Positions 23,434-34,571 of a DNA stretch of 64,000 nucleotides are shown in pieces. The position numbers were made by a program, and so were the translations under genes. The DNA is from Lineus longissimus. Its lineage: Eukaryota > Nemertea > Pilidiophora > Heteronemertea > Lineidae. The first letter of the stretch is position 1, and every line of letters begins with the position of its first letter. The notes beneath the pieces are model-generated. The model saw only the letters and a program-made list of their open reading frames with translations. It ran no database searches and had not been told where the DNA came from. The stretch covers positions 9,240,001 to 9,304,000 of the forward strand of contig NC_088319.1 of assembly GCF_910592395.1 (NCBI RefSeq), in the 5' to 3' direction.

Positions 23434-25140
23434 GACATGGCAATTACGTTGCTGGGTGATACACGACCACACAAGTATTTTGGCATGTGCACTCTAAAAG
23501 CTAGGGGTGCCAAAAGGGTGCTATGACTGTTGCCTCTGGTCAGTGTCTTCACATCATTCTCATCAACGAACGGAAAAGCATATATACTCTTTTGTCGCCT
23601 GATAGCTTTAATCACCTTAATATGCCTAAATATGCCTAAATATGAAAAAGTTCAGGATTCTGCATGCATCAAGATTATTTTCCTGTTATGCCTGGAGGCA
23701 CAAGTCACCATACACATGATTGACCGATAACACAGGGCATGCACCTGGTGAATGTCTGGTCATCCCTAAAAATAGCGCGGGATAGTCTGACCATCGCAAG
23801 TAGGCTATAAATTAGGTTAAATTCCACACGTAGCACAGAGGAGTCTATTTCAAGGGCCAATCAAAACAAGGATAGCTCCCTACTACAACCTCGGTCCCAT
23901 GAATGTTTGCCTTTTCAGGTTTCATATTTGCAATACATCTTGTGACGCATGGTACTCTCACCGAAGTTGGCATCTCGCGATTTTGCATTCCACATCCCGC
24001 GGTTTATAATAAGCCACACAACACACTTGTAGAAACATCTACTTTCTCTTTCGTAACAGATTTGGATTGAGCAATGTATCTCTTTGGATTTTCACCAACA
24101 AAGATATTCTTGGTATTCTTGATCTTACACTGCTGCGTGTAGTTAACCTGGAGTAGACCTGTGCTGATCATTGCGTTCGGTTTCACAAAACAAACCAGCA
24201 GATCTTTCAAGAGCCTCATCTGGCACCATGGATTTGTCTGACTGCAGCTCAATATTTGCCTTCTTGAATGTTGGAATAACAGCTGCCTGGAAACAAATGG
24301 TCAGCTTCCATGTTGGGGATACCAGTCTGTCCTTCACTTTGCACTTGGAATCACTGAAATGAAAGACATAGAGTTAAGGTAAGGTTGACATTACCCTGAC
24401 AGCCTTTTTTTAACATATGATAAAACTGCAGCCTCCTACAAGTCTCCTGATACCCGACAACACTGGTTTCCTCAAAAGGAAAGGCTGGAACGACCATCTA
24501 GAAATATCATATGTACTATGACAATCTGCTCAAATTGTGTCATACTAAGCATCCCATACGTCGAAATATATAGAACGCCTCAATTGTGCAAAATAATCAC
24601 GTTCAGCGTCAATCACATACTGCAAAACATGCATATTCTTATCCGGAAAGAATCAAGCTATTCATATATTCAACATATATCATATAGAAGCATATTTGTT
24701 TAGTCCTTGGGCAAGGCAATTCATGCCTTGTGCCACCGCAGTGTTCACATTTGGCGGAAACTGCACTTAAAACAGGTACCCCTTTAAGCGCAACTGGTCT
24801 TTTTGCATTCGCGCTGCGAGCTACCTTGGGAAAGCCGAACAGATGGTATTTTCAGGTAGTCAAGGCATTTCTTTGTAATATGTGCAAAAAAGTCGGACTG
24901 GATTCTCTAAGAGGACACCTCCGTTGTCATGAGATACCAAATTTTATGAAAAGGGCAGAGTTTCACCTCGGGCATACTGAAAATGCGTTGAAGAAAACGA
25001 TGATGCACTGTTGTTTCAAACGGCGCTCTGTTCACCAATATTGCATATTTCATATAGATTTCTGTTGGAAATTATTCACAGCTACGTGGTTAAGTTGAAA
25101 TTAATAGTTTCTGAGCTCATGAAAATGTCGTCATTACGTC

Positions 25141-25770
25141 TTAAAGGTCATATATCAAGGTTTGAAAACATGCTTGATACTCATGAAATATGTTGAGGGT
25201 TAAAAAAACAAGATCCCAGACATTAAAAAAATTCTAATAATAAAGTCATTATTTAGTTATTTCAATTTTCAATTTGAAACTATTTGAATTTCCCACCACA
25301 CACAACTTTAGATTAGTTCCACATGTGGCCGCTAGGGATTTTTTGATGACGTAGGTCAGGTCAGTCAGAACAAAGCAAGATGGCTTCCGCATACAGTTCA
25401 GAGAGTGAGAGCAGTGAATTTGAGGATGTTTTGGTCGATACAGAAGGATATTTAAACGTTGAGCCATACATGTTCGAGCCATTGATATCACTAGATCATA
25501 ATGAGAGTGATCATTCGGACGAAAGTGATGATTTGCATGGCAGACCTGCCGATATAGCAAAGAAGACATTGATAGATGGTTGCAGATGCATAACATGTAT
25601 GATTTTTGAACAGACTAATGTTGCACAATATTGTTTCGCCTCGTCTGTGTTGTATCGCCAGTTATGTCATGACGCTGAACTACTATTGAAAAGTGACGGT
25701 ATTATGCACAATCATCTTGACGTGACGATATAATGCCGTGCAACGTTAGATAGGCCTAGATGTCAGATGA
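25141..25770 (+). mobile_element. Left half of TTAA/THAP element, copy 1 (truncated by triplication)
   Basis: TTAA at 25141 and the terminal repeat AAAGGTCATATATCAAGG match the complete element at 31429-33000. The piece includes the P2X7-like open frame at 25380-25733 and stops at the tandem junction. An identical piece lies at 29107-29736 in copy 2. Confidence 0.8.
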
Positions 25771-26614
25771 ATTTGTCGATTTTGTCGATTTGCAAAGAGG
25801 CTATCACATCACTACTAAGCCCGCGAAAATGATTGCTGCCCTACGCTGCATTTAGAGTTCTCCATAAATTCACCTTAAAGGCCACCAGAATGTGTCGGGT
25901 TTATTATAAAATAAAACGTTGTATGAGAGAAAGTGGCACTAATTCAGCCTGAATAAGACTTAAGCCTGAACTGGTGACGCAGTATATGACTTAGGATTAT
26001 TAAACACCACAATCGCAGGATGTCGATATCAAAGATGGTGGCAATTGATCAATTCCAGTGTCTGAAATTTTAAATTTCGGCACTGTGCGAGTTTGCGCCA
26101 CTCTAAGGAATTGTTAACAAATAACAATCAACTAGGGATGGTGAGTTTGAAGACCATCCAGGCAAAAAACAACATTTCTCCGAATCCCAATTTTGCCTAG
26201 TGTTGAAACAAAAGATCAATACCAACAAACAAAGTGAGCAGAACGTCTGCTATTTCGTTATTTTTTCACCCACCAAAAAAGTAGTTGTTGAGAACACTGG
26301 CAGGGTGTAGAACCTATTTATCCATTGCAACTTATTTAAGAACAGTCTTTAACAGGGCTGGGTGCTTAAGGAGGGCAACCTGATCATAAAGCGAGTTTGG
26401 CAATATCACTTCAGGCCTTCATTAAATTACCCTGTGTTGAGCAATTTGATTGGCCATCCGTCTGATGGACTTCCTGGCAATTTTTGGGTCGGCGGGGAAA
26501 GGAACTGGTAACTCGGCATGCGTCCTTAACAAACCTGATTGTACGTTTGTTTATAAACAAATCTTAGGACAAATTATTTTTATTCCGTACTAATTGTATT
26601 GTTACAATTTACAG

Positions 26615-26820
26615 ATAGTCTTGAGGAGCGGCTAGATGCCTTAGCAAAGAGGAGGAAAATCCAATCGTCATTTCCAATTGAGGAGAAGGAGGAGAAAGTT
26701 GAATCCCCTAAAACTGCTGGTAATGTGACATTACTCAAAAAGGATGATGATGCATTCATGTTGACTGCTCCGGGGAACAGTTTGATATCAGTTTCTGTTG
26801 ATTCTTTGGAGGATTCATAG
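26615..26820 (+). pseudogene. Duplicate of PUS3 last exon, copy 2
   Basis: Same 206-nt exon with its acceptor, frame and stop as at 22649-22854, carried by tandem copy 2. It could serve as an alternative terminal exon for PUS3 because the acceptor is intact, but it would yield the same protein end. No preceding PUS3 exons are duplicated. Confidence 0.85.
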
Positions 26821-29106
26821 CTTTCAGTCTAGGGACGGCAAAAGTCATTTTCTTTGATAACAATCTAATCTGTTCAAAATTTGAAGTATTAAGTGTGCTT
26901 GACTCCATAAACTTTGAATAATGACTATTATCACAAAATTTTGAAGAAAAATCTCTCGAGACTAACTGTATGTATAGGTATGTGATTAGAGTGGGACAAA
27001 GCAGAAAAACTGATCACAAACCTAGACTACAACAAAACGAAAATACAAAGAGGCCATTCAGATCAGAAGATTAAATCCAACAATTAATAGAGATGAAGAA
27101 TTTGACATTTCCAGGGCACACCAAACCTTAATCCACCAAATAAAACTCTAATCACATACTTGTACATATAGAATCATTAGAACTGTTTCCAATTCACATA
27201 CGACGTTGAAAAGACAGTAGGCCCACAAGGCCTATTGTTAAAAAATTAGAATATACATTATACTGTCATGGGTAACTGGTCTAAAATGTAATTACGTCGC
27301 TGGCCTACTGTTATAAACTAGCCCAGAAAGTTTGCCTCTGATCAATGCCTACTAACATGTCACGTTGAAAACACCGGTTCTCGTCCGATCACCAAAGTCG
27401 ACATGGCAATTACGTTGCTGGGTGATACACGACCACACAAGTATTTTGGCATGTGCACTCTAAAAGCTAGGGGTGCCAAAAGGGTGCTATGACTGTTGCC
27501 TCTGGTCAGTGTCTTCACATCATTCTCATCAACGAACGGAAAAGCATATATACTCTTTTGTCGCCTGATAGCTTTAATCACCTTAATATGCCTAAATATG
27601 CCTAAATATGAAAAAGTTCAGGATTCTGCATGCATCAAGATTATTTTCCTGTTATGCCTGGAGGCACAAGTCACCATACACATGATTGACCGATAACACA
27701 GGGCATGCACCTGGTGAATGTCTGGTCATCCCTAAAAATAGCGCGGGATAGTCTGACCATCGCAAGTAGGCTATAAATTAGGTTAAATTCCACAGGTAGC
27801 ACAGAGGAGTCTATTTCAAGGGCCAATCAAAACAAGGATAGCTCCCTACTACAACCTCGGTCCCATGAATGTTTGCCTTTTCAGGTTTCATATTTGCAAT
27901 ACATCTTGTGACGCATGGTACTCTCACCGAAGTTGGCATCTCGCGATTTTGCATTCCACATCCCGCGGTTTATAATAAGCCACACAACACACTTGTAGAA
28001 ACATCTACTTTCTCTTTCGTAACAGATTTGGATTGAGCAATGTATCTCTTTGGATTTTCACCAACAAAGATATTCTTGGTATTCTTGATCTTACACTGCT
28101 GCGTGTAGTTAACCTGGAGTAGACCTGTGCTGATCATTGCGTTCGGTTTCACAAAACAAACCAGCAGATCTTTCAAGAGCCTCATCTGGCACCATGGATT
28201 TGTCTGACTGCAGCTCAATATTTGCCTTCTTGAATGTTGGAATAACAGCTGCCTGGAAACAAATGGTCAGCTTCCATGTTGGGGATACCAGTCTGTCCTT
28301 CACTTTGCACTTGGAATCACTGAAATGAAAGACATAGAGTTAAGGTAAGGTTGACATTACCCTGACAGCCTTTTTTTAACATATGATAAAACTGCAGCCT
28401 CCTACAAGTCTCCTGATACCCGACAACACTGGTTTCCTCAAAAGGAAAGGCTGGAACGACCATCTAGAAATATCATATGTACTATGACAATCTGCTCAAA
28501 TTGTGTCATACTAAGCATCCCATACGTCGAAATATATAGAACGCCTCAATTGTGCAAAATAATCACGTTCAGCGTCAATCACATACTGCAAAACATGCAT
28601 ATTCTTATCCGGAAAGAATCAAGCTATTCATATATTCAACATATATCATATAGAAGCATATTTGTTTAGTCCTTGGGCAAGGCAATTCATGCCTTGTGCC
28701 ACCGCAGTGTTCACATTTGGCGGAAACTGCACTTAAAACAGGTACCCCTTTAAGCGCAACTGGTCTTTTTGCATTCGCGCTGCGAGCGACCTTGGGAAAG
28801 CCGAACAGATGGTATTTTCAGGTAGTCAAGGCATTTCTTTGTAATATGTGCAAAAAAGTCGGACTGGATTCTCTAAGAGGACACCTCCGTTGTCATGAGA
28901 TACCAAATTTTATGAAAAGGGCAGAGTTTCACCTCGGGCATACTGAAAATGCGTTGAAGAAAACGATGATGCACTGTTGTTTCAAACGGCGCTCTGTTCA
29001 CCAATATTGCATATTTCATATAGATTTCTGTTGGAAATTATTCACAGCTACGTGGTTAAGTTGAAATTAATAGTTTCTGAGCTCATGAAAATGTCGTCAT
29101 TACGTC

Positions 29107-29736
29107 TTAAAGGTCATATATCAAGGTTTGAAAACATGCTTGATACTCATGAAATATGTTGAGGGTTAAAAAAACAAGATCCCAGACATTAAAAAAATTC
29201 TAATAATAAAGTCATTATTTAGTTATTTCAATTTTCAATTTGAAACTATTTGAATTTCCCACCACACACAACTTTAGATTAGTTCCACATGTGGCCGCTA
29301 GGGATTTTTTGATGACGTAGGTCAGGTCAGTCAGAACAAAGCAAGATGGCTTCCGCATACAGTTCAGAGAGTGAGAGCAGTGAATTTGAGGATGTTTTGG
29401 TCGATACAGAAGGATATTTAAACGTTGAGCCATACATGTTCGAGCCATTGATATCACTAGATCATAATGAGAGTGATCATTCGGACGAAAGTGATGATTT
29501 GCATGGCAGACCTGCCGATATAGCAAAGAAGACATTGATAGATGGTTGCAGATGCATAACATGTATGATTTTTGAACAGACTAATGTTGCACAATATTGT
29601 TTCGCCTCGTCTGTGTTGTATCGCCAGTTATGTCATGACGCTGAACTACTATTGAAAAGTGACGGTATTATGCACAATCATCTTGACGTGACGATATAAT
29701 GCCGTGCAACGTTAGATAGGCCTAGATGTCAGATGA
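29107..29736 (+). mobile_element. Left half of TTAA/THAP element, copy 2
   Basis: Same as 25141-25770, shifted by 3966 bp, including the open frame at 29346-29699. Confidence 0.8.
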
Positions 29737-30580
29737 ATTTGTCGATTTTGTCGATTTGCAAAGAGGCTATCACATCACTACTAAGCCCGCGAAAATGATT
29801 GCTGCCCTACGCTGCATTTAGAGTTCTCCATAAATTCACCTTAAAGGCCACCAGAATGTGTCGGGTTTATTATAAAATAAAACGTTGTATGAGAGAAAGT
29901 GGCACTAATTCAGCCTGAATAAGACTTAAGCCTGAACTGGTGACGCAGTATATGACTTAGGATTATTAAACACCACAATCGCAGGATGTCGATATCAAAG
30001 ATGGTGGCAATTGATCAATTCCAGTGTCTGAAATTTTAAATTTCGGCACTGTGCGAGTTTGCGCCACTCTAAGGAATTGTTAACAAATAACAATCAACTA
30101 GGGATGGTGAGTTTGAAGACCATCCAGGCAAAAAACAACATTTCTCCGAATCCCAATTTTGCCTAGTGTTGAAACAAAAGATCAATACCAACAAACAAAG
30201 TGAGCAGAACGTCTGCTATTTCGTTATTTTTTCACCCACCAAAAAAGTAGTTGTTGAGAACACTGGCAGGGTGTAGAACCTATTTATCCATTGCAACTTA
30301 TTTAAGAACAGTCTTTAACAGGGCTGGGTGCTTAAGGAGGGCAACCTGATCATAAAGCGAGTTTGGCAATATCACTTCAGGCCTTCATTAAATTACCCTG
30401 TGTTGAGCAATTTGATTGGCCATCCGTCTGATGGACTTCCTGGCAATTTTTGGGTCGGCGGGGAAAGGAACTGGTAACTCGGCATGCGTCCTTAACAAAC
30501 CTGATTGTACGTTTGTTTATAAACAAATCTTAGGACAAATTATTTTTATTCCGTACTAATTGTATTGTTACAATTTACAG

Positions 30581-30786
30581 ATAGTCTTGAGGAGCGGCTA
30601 GATGCCTTAGCAAAGAGGAGGAAAATCCAATCGTCATTTCCAATTGAGGAGAAGGAGGAGAAAGTTGAATCCCCTAAAACTGCTGGTAATGTGACATTAC
30701 TCAAAAAGGATGATGATGCATTCATGTTGACTGCTCCGGGGAACAGTTTGATATCAGTTTCTGTTGATTCTTTGGAGGATTCATAG
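30581..30786 (+). pseudogene. Duplicate of PUS3 last exon, copy 3
   Basis: Third copy of the PUS3 terminal exon with acceptor and stop unchanged; its downstream flank is altered by the 1657-bp deletion. Confidence 0.85.
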
Positions 30787-31667
30787 CTTTCAGTCTAGGG
30801 ACGGCAAAAGTCATTTTCTTTGATAACAATCTAATCTGTTCAAAATTTGAAGTATTAAGTGTGCTTGACTCCATAAACTTTGAATAATGACTATTATCAC
30901 AAAATTTTGAAGAAAAATCTCTCGAGACTAACTGTATGTATAGGTATGTGATTAGAGTGGGACAAAGCAGAAAAACTGATCACAAACCTAGACTACAACA
31001 AAACGAAAATACAAAGAGGCCATTCAGATCAGAAGATTAAATCCAACAATTAATAGAGATGAAGAATTTGACATTTCCAGATGAAGAATTTGACATTCGC
31101 GCTGCGAGCGACCTTGGGAAAGCCGAACAGATGGTATTTTCAGGTAGTCAAGGCATTTCTTTGTAATATGTGCAAAAAAGTCGGACTGGATTCTCTAAGA
31201 GGACACCTCCGTTGTCATGAGATACCAAATTTTATGAAAAGGGCAGAGTTTCACCTCGGGCATACTGAAAATGCGTTGAAGAAAACGATGATGCACTGTT
31301 GTTTCAAACGGCGCTCTGTTCACCAATATTGCATATTTCATATAGATTTCTGTTGGAAATTATTCACAGCTACGTGGTTAAGTTGAAATTAATAGTTTCT
31401 GAGCTCATGAAAATGTCGTCATTACGTCTTAAAGGTCATATATCAAGGTTTGAAAACATGCTTGATACTCATGAAATATGTTGAGGGTTAAAAAAACAAG
31501 ATCCCAGACATTAAAAAAATTCTAATAATAAAGTCATTATTTAGTTATTTCAATTTTCAATTTGAAACTATTTGAATTTCCCACCACACACAACTTTAGA
31601 TTAGTTCCACATGTGGCCGCTAGGGATTTTTTGATGACGTAGGTCAGGTCAGTCAGAACAAAGCAAG

Positions 31668-32021
31668 ATGGCTTCCGCATACAGTTCAGAGAGTGAGAGC
31701 AGTGAATTTGAGGATGTTTTGGTCGATACAGAAGGATATTTAAACGTTGAGCCATACATGTTCGAGCCATTGATATCACTAGATCATAATGAGAGTGATC
31801 ATTCGGACGAAAGTGATGATTTGCATGGCAGACCTGCCGATATAGCAAAGAAGACATTGATAGATGGTTGCAGATGCATAACATGTATGATTTTTGAACA
31901 GACTAATGTTGCACAATATTGTTTCGCCTCGTCTGTGTTGTATCGCCAGTTATGTCATGACGCTGAACTACTATTGAAAAGTGACGGTATTATGCACAAT
32001 CATCTTGACGTGACGATATAA
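31668..32021 (+). CDS. P2X7 C-terminal-domain-like protein, N-terminal part, in transposon
   Basis: A 117-codon frame, also present at 25380 and 29346 in the tandem copies. It opens with an acidic serine-rich stretch (SSESESSEFEDV) and a patch EGYLNVEPYMFEP that parallels NGVIQPYMYEP of the intact gene at 41288-42766. A Cys pattern CRCITCM...YC then resembles the WCxCGxC...CC zinc cluster of the P2X7 cytoplasmic ballast domain, but is degraded. The C-terminal YxGFK part is not seen, so the gene is truncated. Assignment is by analogy with the neighbouring intact element. Confidence 0.55.
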   Translation: MASAYSSESESSEFEDVLVDTEGYLNVEPYMFEPLISLDHNESDHSDESDDLHGRPADIAKKTLIDGCRCITCMIFEQTNVAQYCFASSVLYRQLCHDAELLLKSDGIMHNHLDVTI

Positions 32022-32342
32022 TGCCGTGCAACGTTAGATAGGCCTAGATGTCAGATGACAATAATCTGTCATTGACAGTGGCTGTCACTGACACTGACCT
32101 GTGTCGCTGTCACCTCGCTGTCACCTTGCTATGGCTGGAACACAAGAAGACACTATGCGGTATCACAGGCCCCAATAGGGCCTACACATTATGTATAACA
32201 ACCGACCTCAGCAGCCTCGGGCATTAAATGCAATTGACATGGTTGTGTAGCCACTGTACAGTGGATGACATGTGCCATTTGGGTAGTATGAGTGTTGTGT
32301 GCATCAGCAGTGTATAAATCATGAAATAGTGTTCAACTCACT

Positions 32343-32695
32343 TCTTGATGTTTACGTTTTTTGGCTAACGAACGTTCCTTTGGAGGCTGTCGCATGTAAG
32401 TGGGGTTGGTCAAATCGAATACAGATGGAACAGCTGTTTTTAACAAGTGGCATTTAATATTCAGTTGGATGCAGATATCCGGCTTCATGTGATAATCCGT
32501 ATCGATAAAGTGATCACTGCAAAGTTTGGCCGAAGGCCCAGGCTTCCAACACTCCAAACGTTTGCACTTCCGAATCCACAGCTTCCTCCTCTCTCGTTCA
32601 ACTGGCTTTGGAAATTCATGAAAATGGGTCCCATCCGTCATTCGATTGTTCTTTGTGCTAGCCTTGACACGATTCGGAGCCACACAATACACCAT
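32343..32695 (-). CDS. THAP zinc-finger exon of a transposase (broken)
   Basis: Starts MVYCVAPN and carries a C2CH THAP domain: first Cys at residue 4, then WIRKCKRLECWKP...KLCSDHF with the later Cys and His, and the AVPSVF motif that closes THAP domains. The second zinc Cys, expected right after APN, is Arg (CGT where TGT is expected), so zinc binding is probably lost. The exon ends at a donor, CAAGAA/gtgagt. No downstream transposase exons fit in the element. Confidence 0.75.
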
Positions 32696-33000
32696 AGTGA
32701 ATGAAACACATTACTTCCAGGTGTGCATAATTAATTAAGGCCCTCCTGCTTTTATGATTGCATGACATGTACAGATGACCTGATCTACATCACAACTTTT
32801 GCTGAACCCGCCGCCTGGCTCTAACAAGCCAGTTGCTAGCCTGATCAGGTAATCAAGTTGTCAAACACATAATTGGCTATATCTTCAAAATGGATGGAGC
32901 TAATTGCATTTGGTATTCTGTATTGTATAAAGTGTTAGGTACACTTTTGAAATCGTCTTACAGCAGAAAATGGCAAAAAACCTTGATATATGACCTTTAA

Positions 33001-33796
33001 GGTCTCGTTAGGGAGTTTTTCCCAAATGTACGCGATGATGACGTGCCCCATTAACAGGACGTAACATCTATTTTAAAATGCGTTTCCAAAGTGAATGCAT
33101 GAGGACAACCCATTTGTGTCGTATATCACTGGAAATGCCCGATTCCCCTGATTCTGTAGGATGTTAAATCGGGCATTTTATTTCTTTAAATAAATCATAA
33201 GCGTCGCATTTGCTCCTAGCTCTGTTCACCATCCCAAATGGCAATATTGCCAATTGGGCCGGACAATCACGAAAAACCCCAAATATTATACATTTCTTCC
33301 TGAATAATTCTTACAGTGACCATTCTCCCATGAAAGACAGTTGCTTACGCTACACAAAAATCAAAAAAAATCGAGGGTCAACCATTGAACTTTTGAGATA
33401 TGTTGAATTTTGCACAAATCAGCGAAAAACGCACCAACTGGCACTAGACGGCATTTCAACACGGGGCCGACGCACATCCCAAGTTCAGTGTACACATACG
33501 TCGGCAACAACAGTAAAATGCGTAGTTTCTTGTTAGCCGCCTATTGAGTAGCGCTCTATGTTTCAGAAACTCAAAAAAAACATGTCTTTGCCAAAACAAC
33601 TGCTGAATCAACACTGACATACTGTGAGGACCGAGAAATCAATGATTTTAGGAACAACTGAGGGGGGGGGGGGGGCACGCATGATTAAAAAAAAAAACTC
33701 CCAATGAGACCTAAGAAAACTAATTAAAACATACATATGGTCCATTCAGCTCCCCAACTGCAAGTGCACTCCTGTAAAGTCTCAGAGACAACAAGA
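33001..33796. other. Spacer, no gene recognised
   Basis: AT-rich sequence with a run of about 14 G near 33662-33675. Open frame 33210-33536 shows no family motifs. Confidence 0.4.
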
Positions 33797-33864
33797 TGTG
33801 ATATCTGCATACAACTACTTTATTCAGCATCCGATGTAACATATAGATCTGTATTGCTATGTCT

Positions 33865-33981
33865 TGTTGTAATCGTGGTATAGTGAAGGTAACGATGGAT
33901 ATTCTTACTGTAAACTTTATTGTGTCGGAACGGCCATCTTGGCTAACTCGCCAGCGTCCTCACGTGACGCATATCACAACA
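33865..33981 (-). repeat. 3' LTR of the gypsy element
   Basis: 117 bp, TG...CA ends, almost identical to 38129-38245. Confidence 0.9.
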
Positions 33982-34334
33982 TCCCCCTTCTCATAACAGT
34001 CCATAGTGAACACGACAACTTCTAAAAGTCCATCTTAGCAAGGTACGATATCTGAGAACCTTAAGTCCGAATAACTACCAGAGTCAGTTCGTTACTACTA
34101 TCCTGGGTGTGATTACGAATTACTAGTACCAGTAAAGACAGCAGAACTAATAGTATGGCGCGCGCGACACCTTGGAGAGAACACCGAATATAAGAACTGT
34201 CAAAACTGAAAACAACAAAACATATCTACAACTCTAGTCCAAACGAATAATATTGTCGCGTGCGCTTACTCTGAACATTGTTTATGGTTTGCGCAAACTG
34301 ATGATTATTGTTCTTAACCTTCCTAACGTATTTG

Positions 34335-34571
34335 CTAGTCGTCGCGGTACCTGATTGGTTTTACGACTGCGCGACCTGAACGAGTAGAGACAACCTGCTT
34401 CGGATTACTAGTAGCTGGGACCTTTCCTGGGCTCGCATTGCGGAGTTCTTCGTTCGGCATGCTTGGTGGTCCCGGACACGTAGTATCATTTCCCTGGCTG
34501 GCATCAGTCTGAAATGCCACCGGGTCACTGGGGGGTGGAATTACCGGCCGATGGTAACCCCTTTCTTGCAA
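34335..34571 (-). pseudogene. C-terminal tail of gypsy pol
   Basis: Proline-rich tail ending STRSGRAVVKPIRYRDD, the usual end of gypsy pol after the integrase. It is joined out of frame to the truncated integrase. Confidence 0.6.

Larger units (their letters stand above)
21815..25780 (+). repeat. Tandem segmental triplication, copy 1 (3966 bp)
   Basis: Begins in the last PUS3 intron at TTTGTCGATTTGCAAAG and ends in the TTAA transposon at TGTCAGATGA plus a 10-base filler. The next 3966 bp repeats it almost exactly: I noticed only two substitutions (23829 C versus 27795 G; 24832 T versus 28798 G). It holds PUS3 exon 9, a MITE, a 5S rRNA relic and the left part of a TTAA element. Confidence 0.95.
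25781..29746 (+). repeat. Tandem segmental triplication, copy 2 (3966 bp)
   Basis: Full-length second copy. Its start shows the junction TGTCAGATGA/ATTTGTCGAT/TTTGTCGATTTG, where the ten bases ATTTGTCGAT are an extra repeat of the first bases of the unit. Confidence 0.95.
29747..32058 (+). repeat. Tandem segmental triplication, copy 3, internally deleted
   Basis: Same unit with about 1657 bp missing (equivalent to 27115-28771 of copy 2) and 13 extra bases at the join near 31081. After TCAGATGA at 32058 the sequence runs on into the rest of the TTAA transposon, so this copy keeps the ancestral right flank. Confidence 0.93.
31433..32996. mobile_element. TTAA-flanked Kolobok-like element with P2X7-like and THAP genes (internally deleted)
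   Basis: TTAA at 31429-31432 and 32997-33000 flank inverted ends whose first 19 bases (AAGGTCATATATCAAGG and following) match perfectly. A P2X7-like open frame runs in from the left and a THAP exon runs in from the right, facing each other. TTAA target sites with a THAP transposase fit the Kolobok superfamily. The transposase catalytic core is missing, so this is a non-autonomous derivative of about 1.56 kb. Confidence 0.75.

Noticed and set aside
23381-23500. Functional 5S rRNA gene
   Set aside because: Only the first ~50 nt match; the internal promoter C box and 3' end are missing.
24143-24337. Minus-strand frame (CKVKDRLVSPTWKL...) in each full tandem copy
   Set aside because: It looks somewhat protein-like, but I could not match it to a family or find partner exons.
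24730-25098. 122-codon frame repeated in the tandem copies
   Set aside because: It recurs only because the DNA unit recurs; composition and lack of motifs give no sign of a gene.
21815-32058. Satellite or CRISPR-like array
   Set aside because: The repeats are 3966-bp segmental copies with unique content and no spacer logic.
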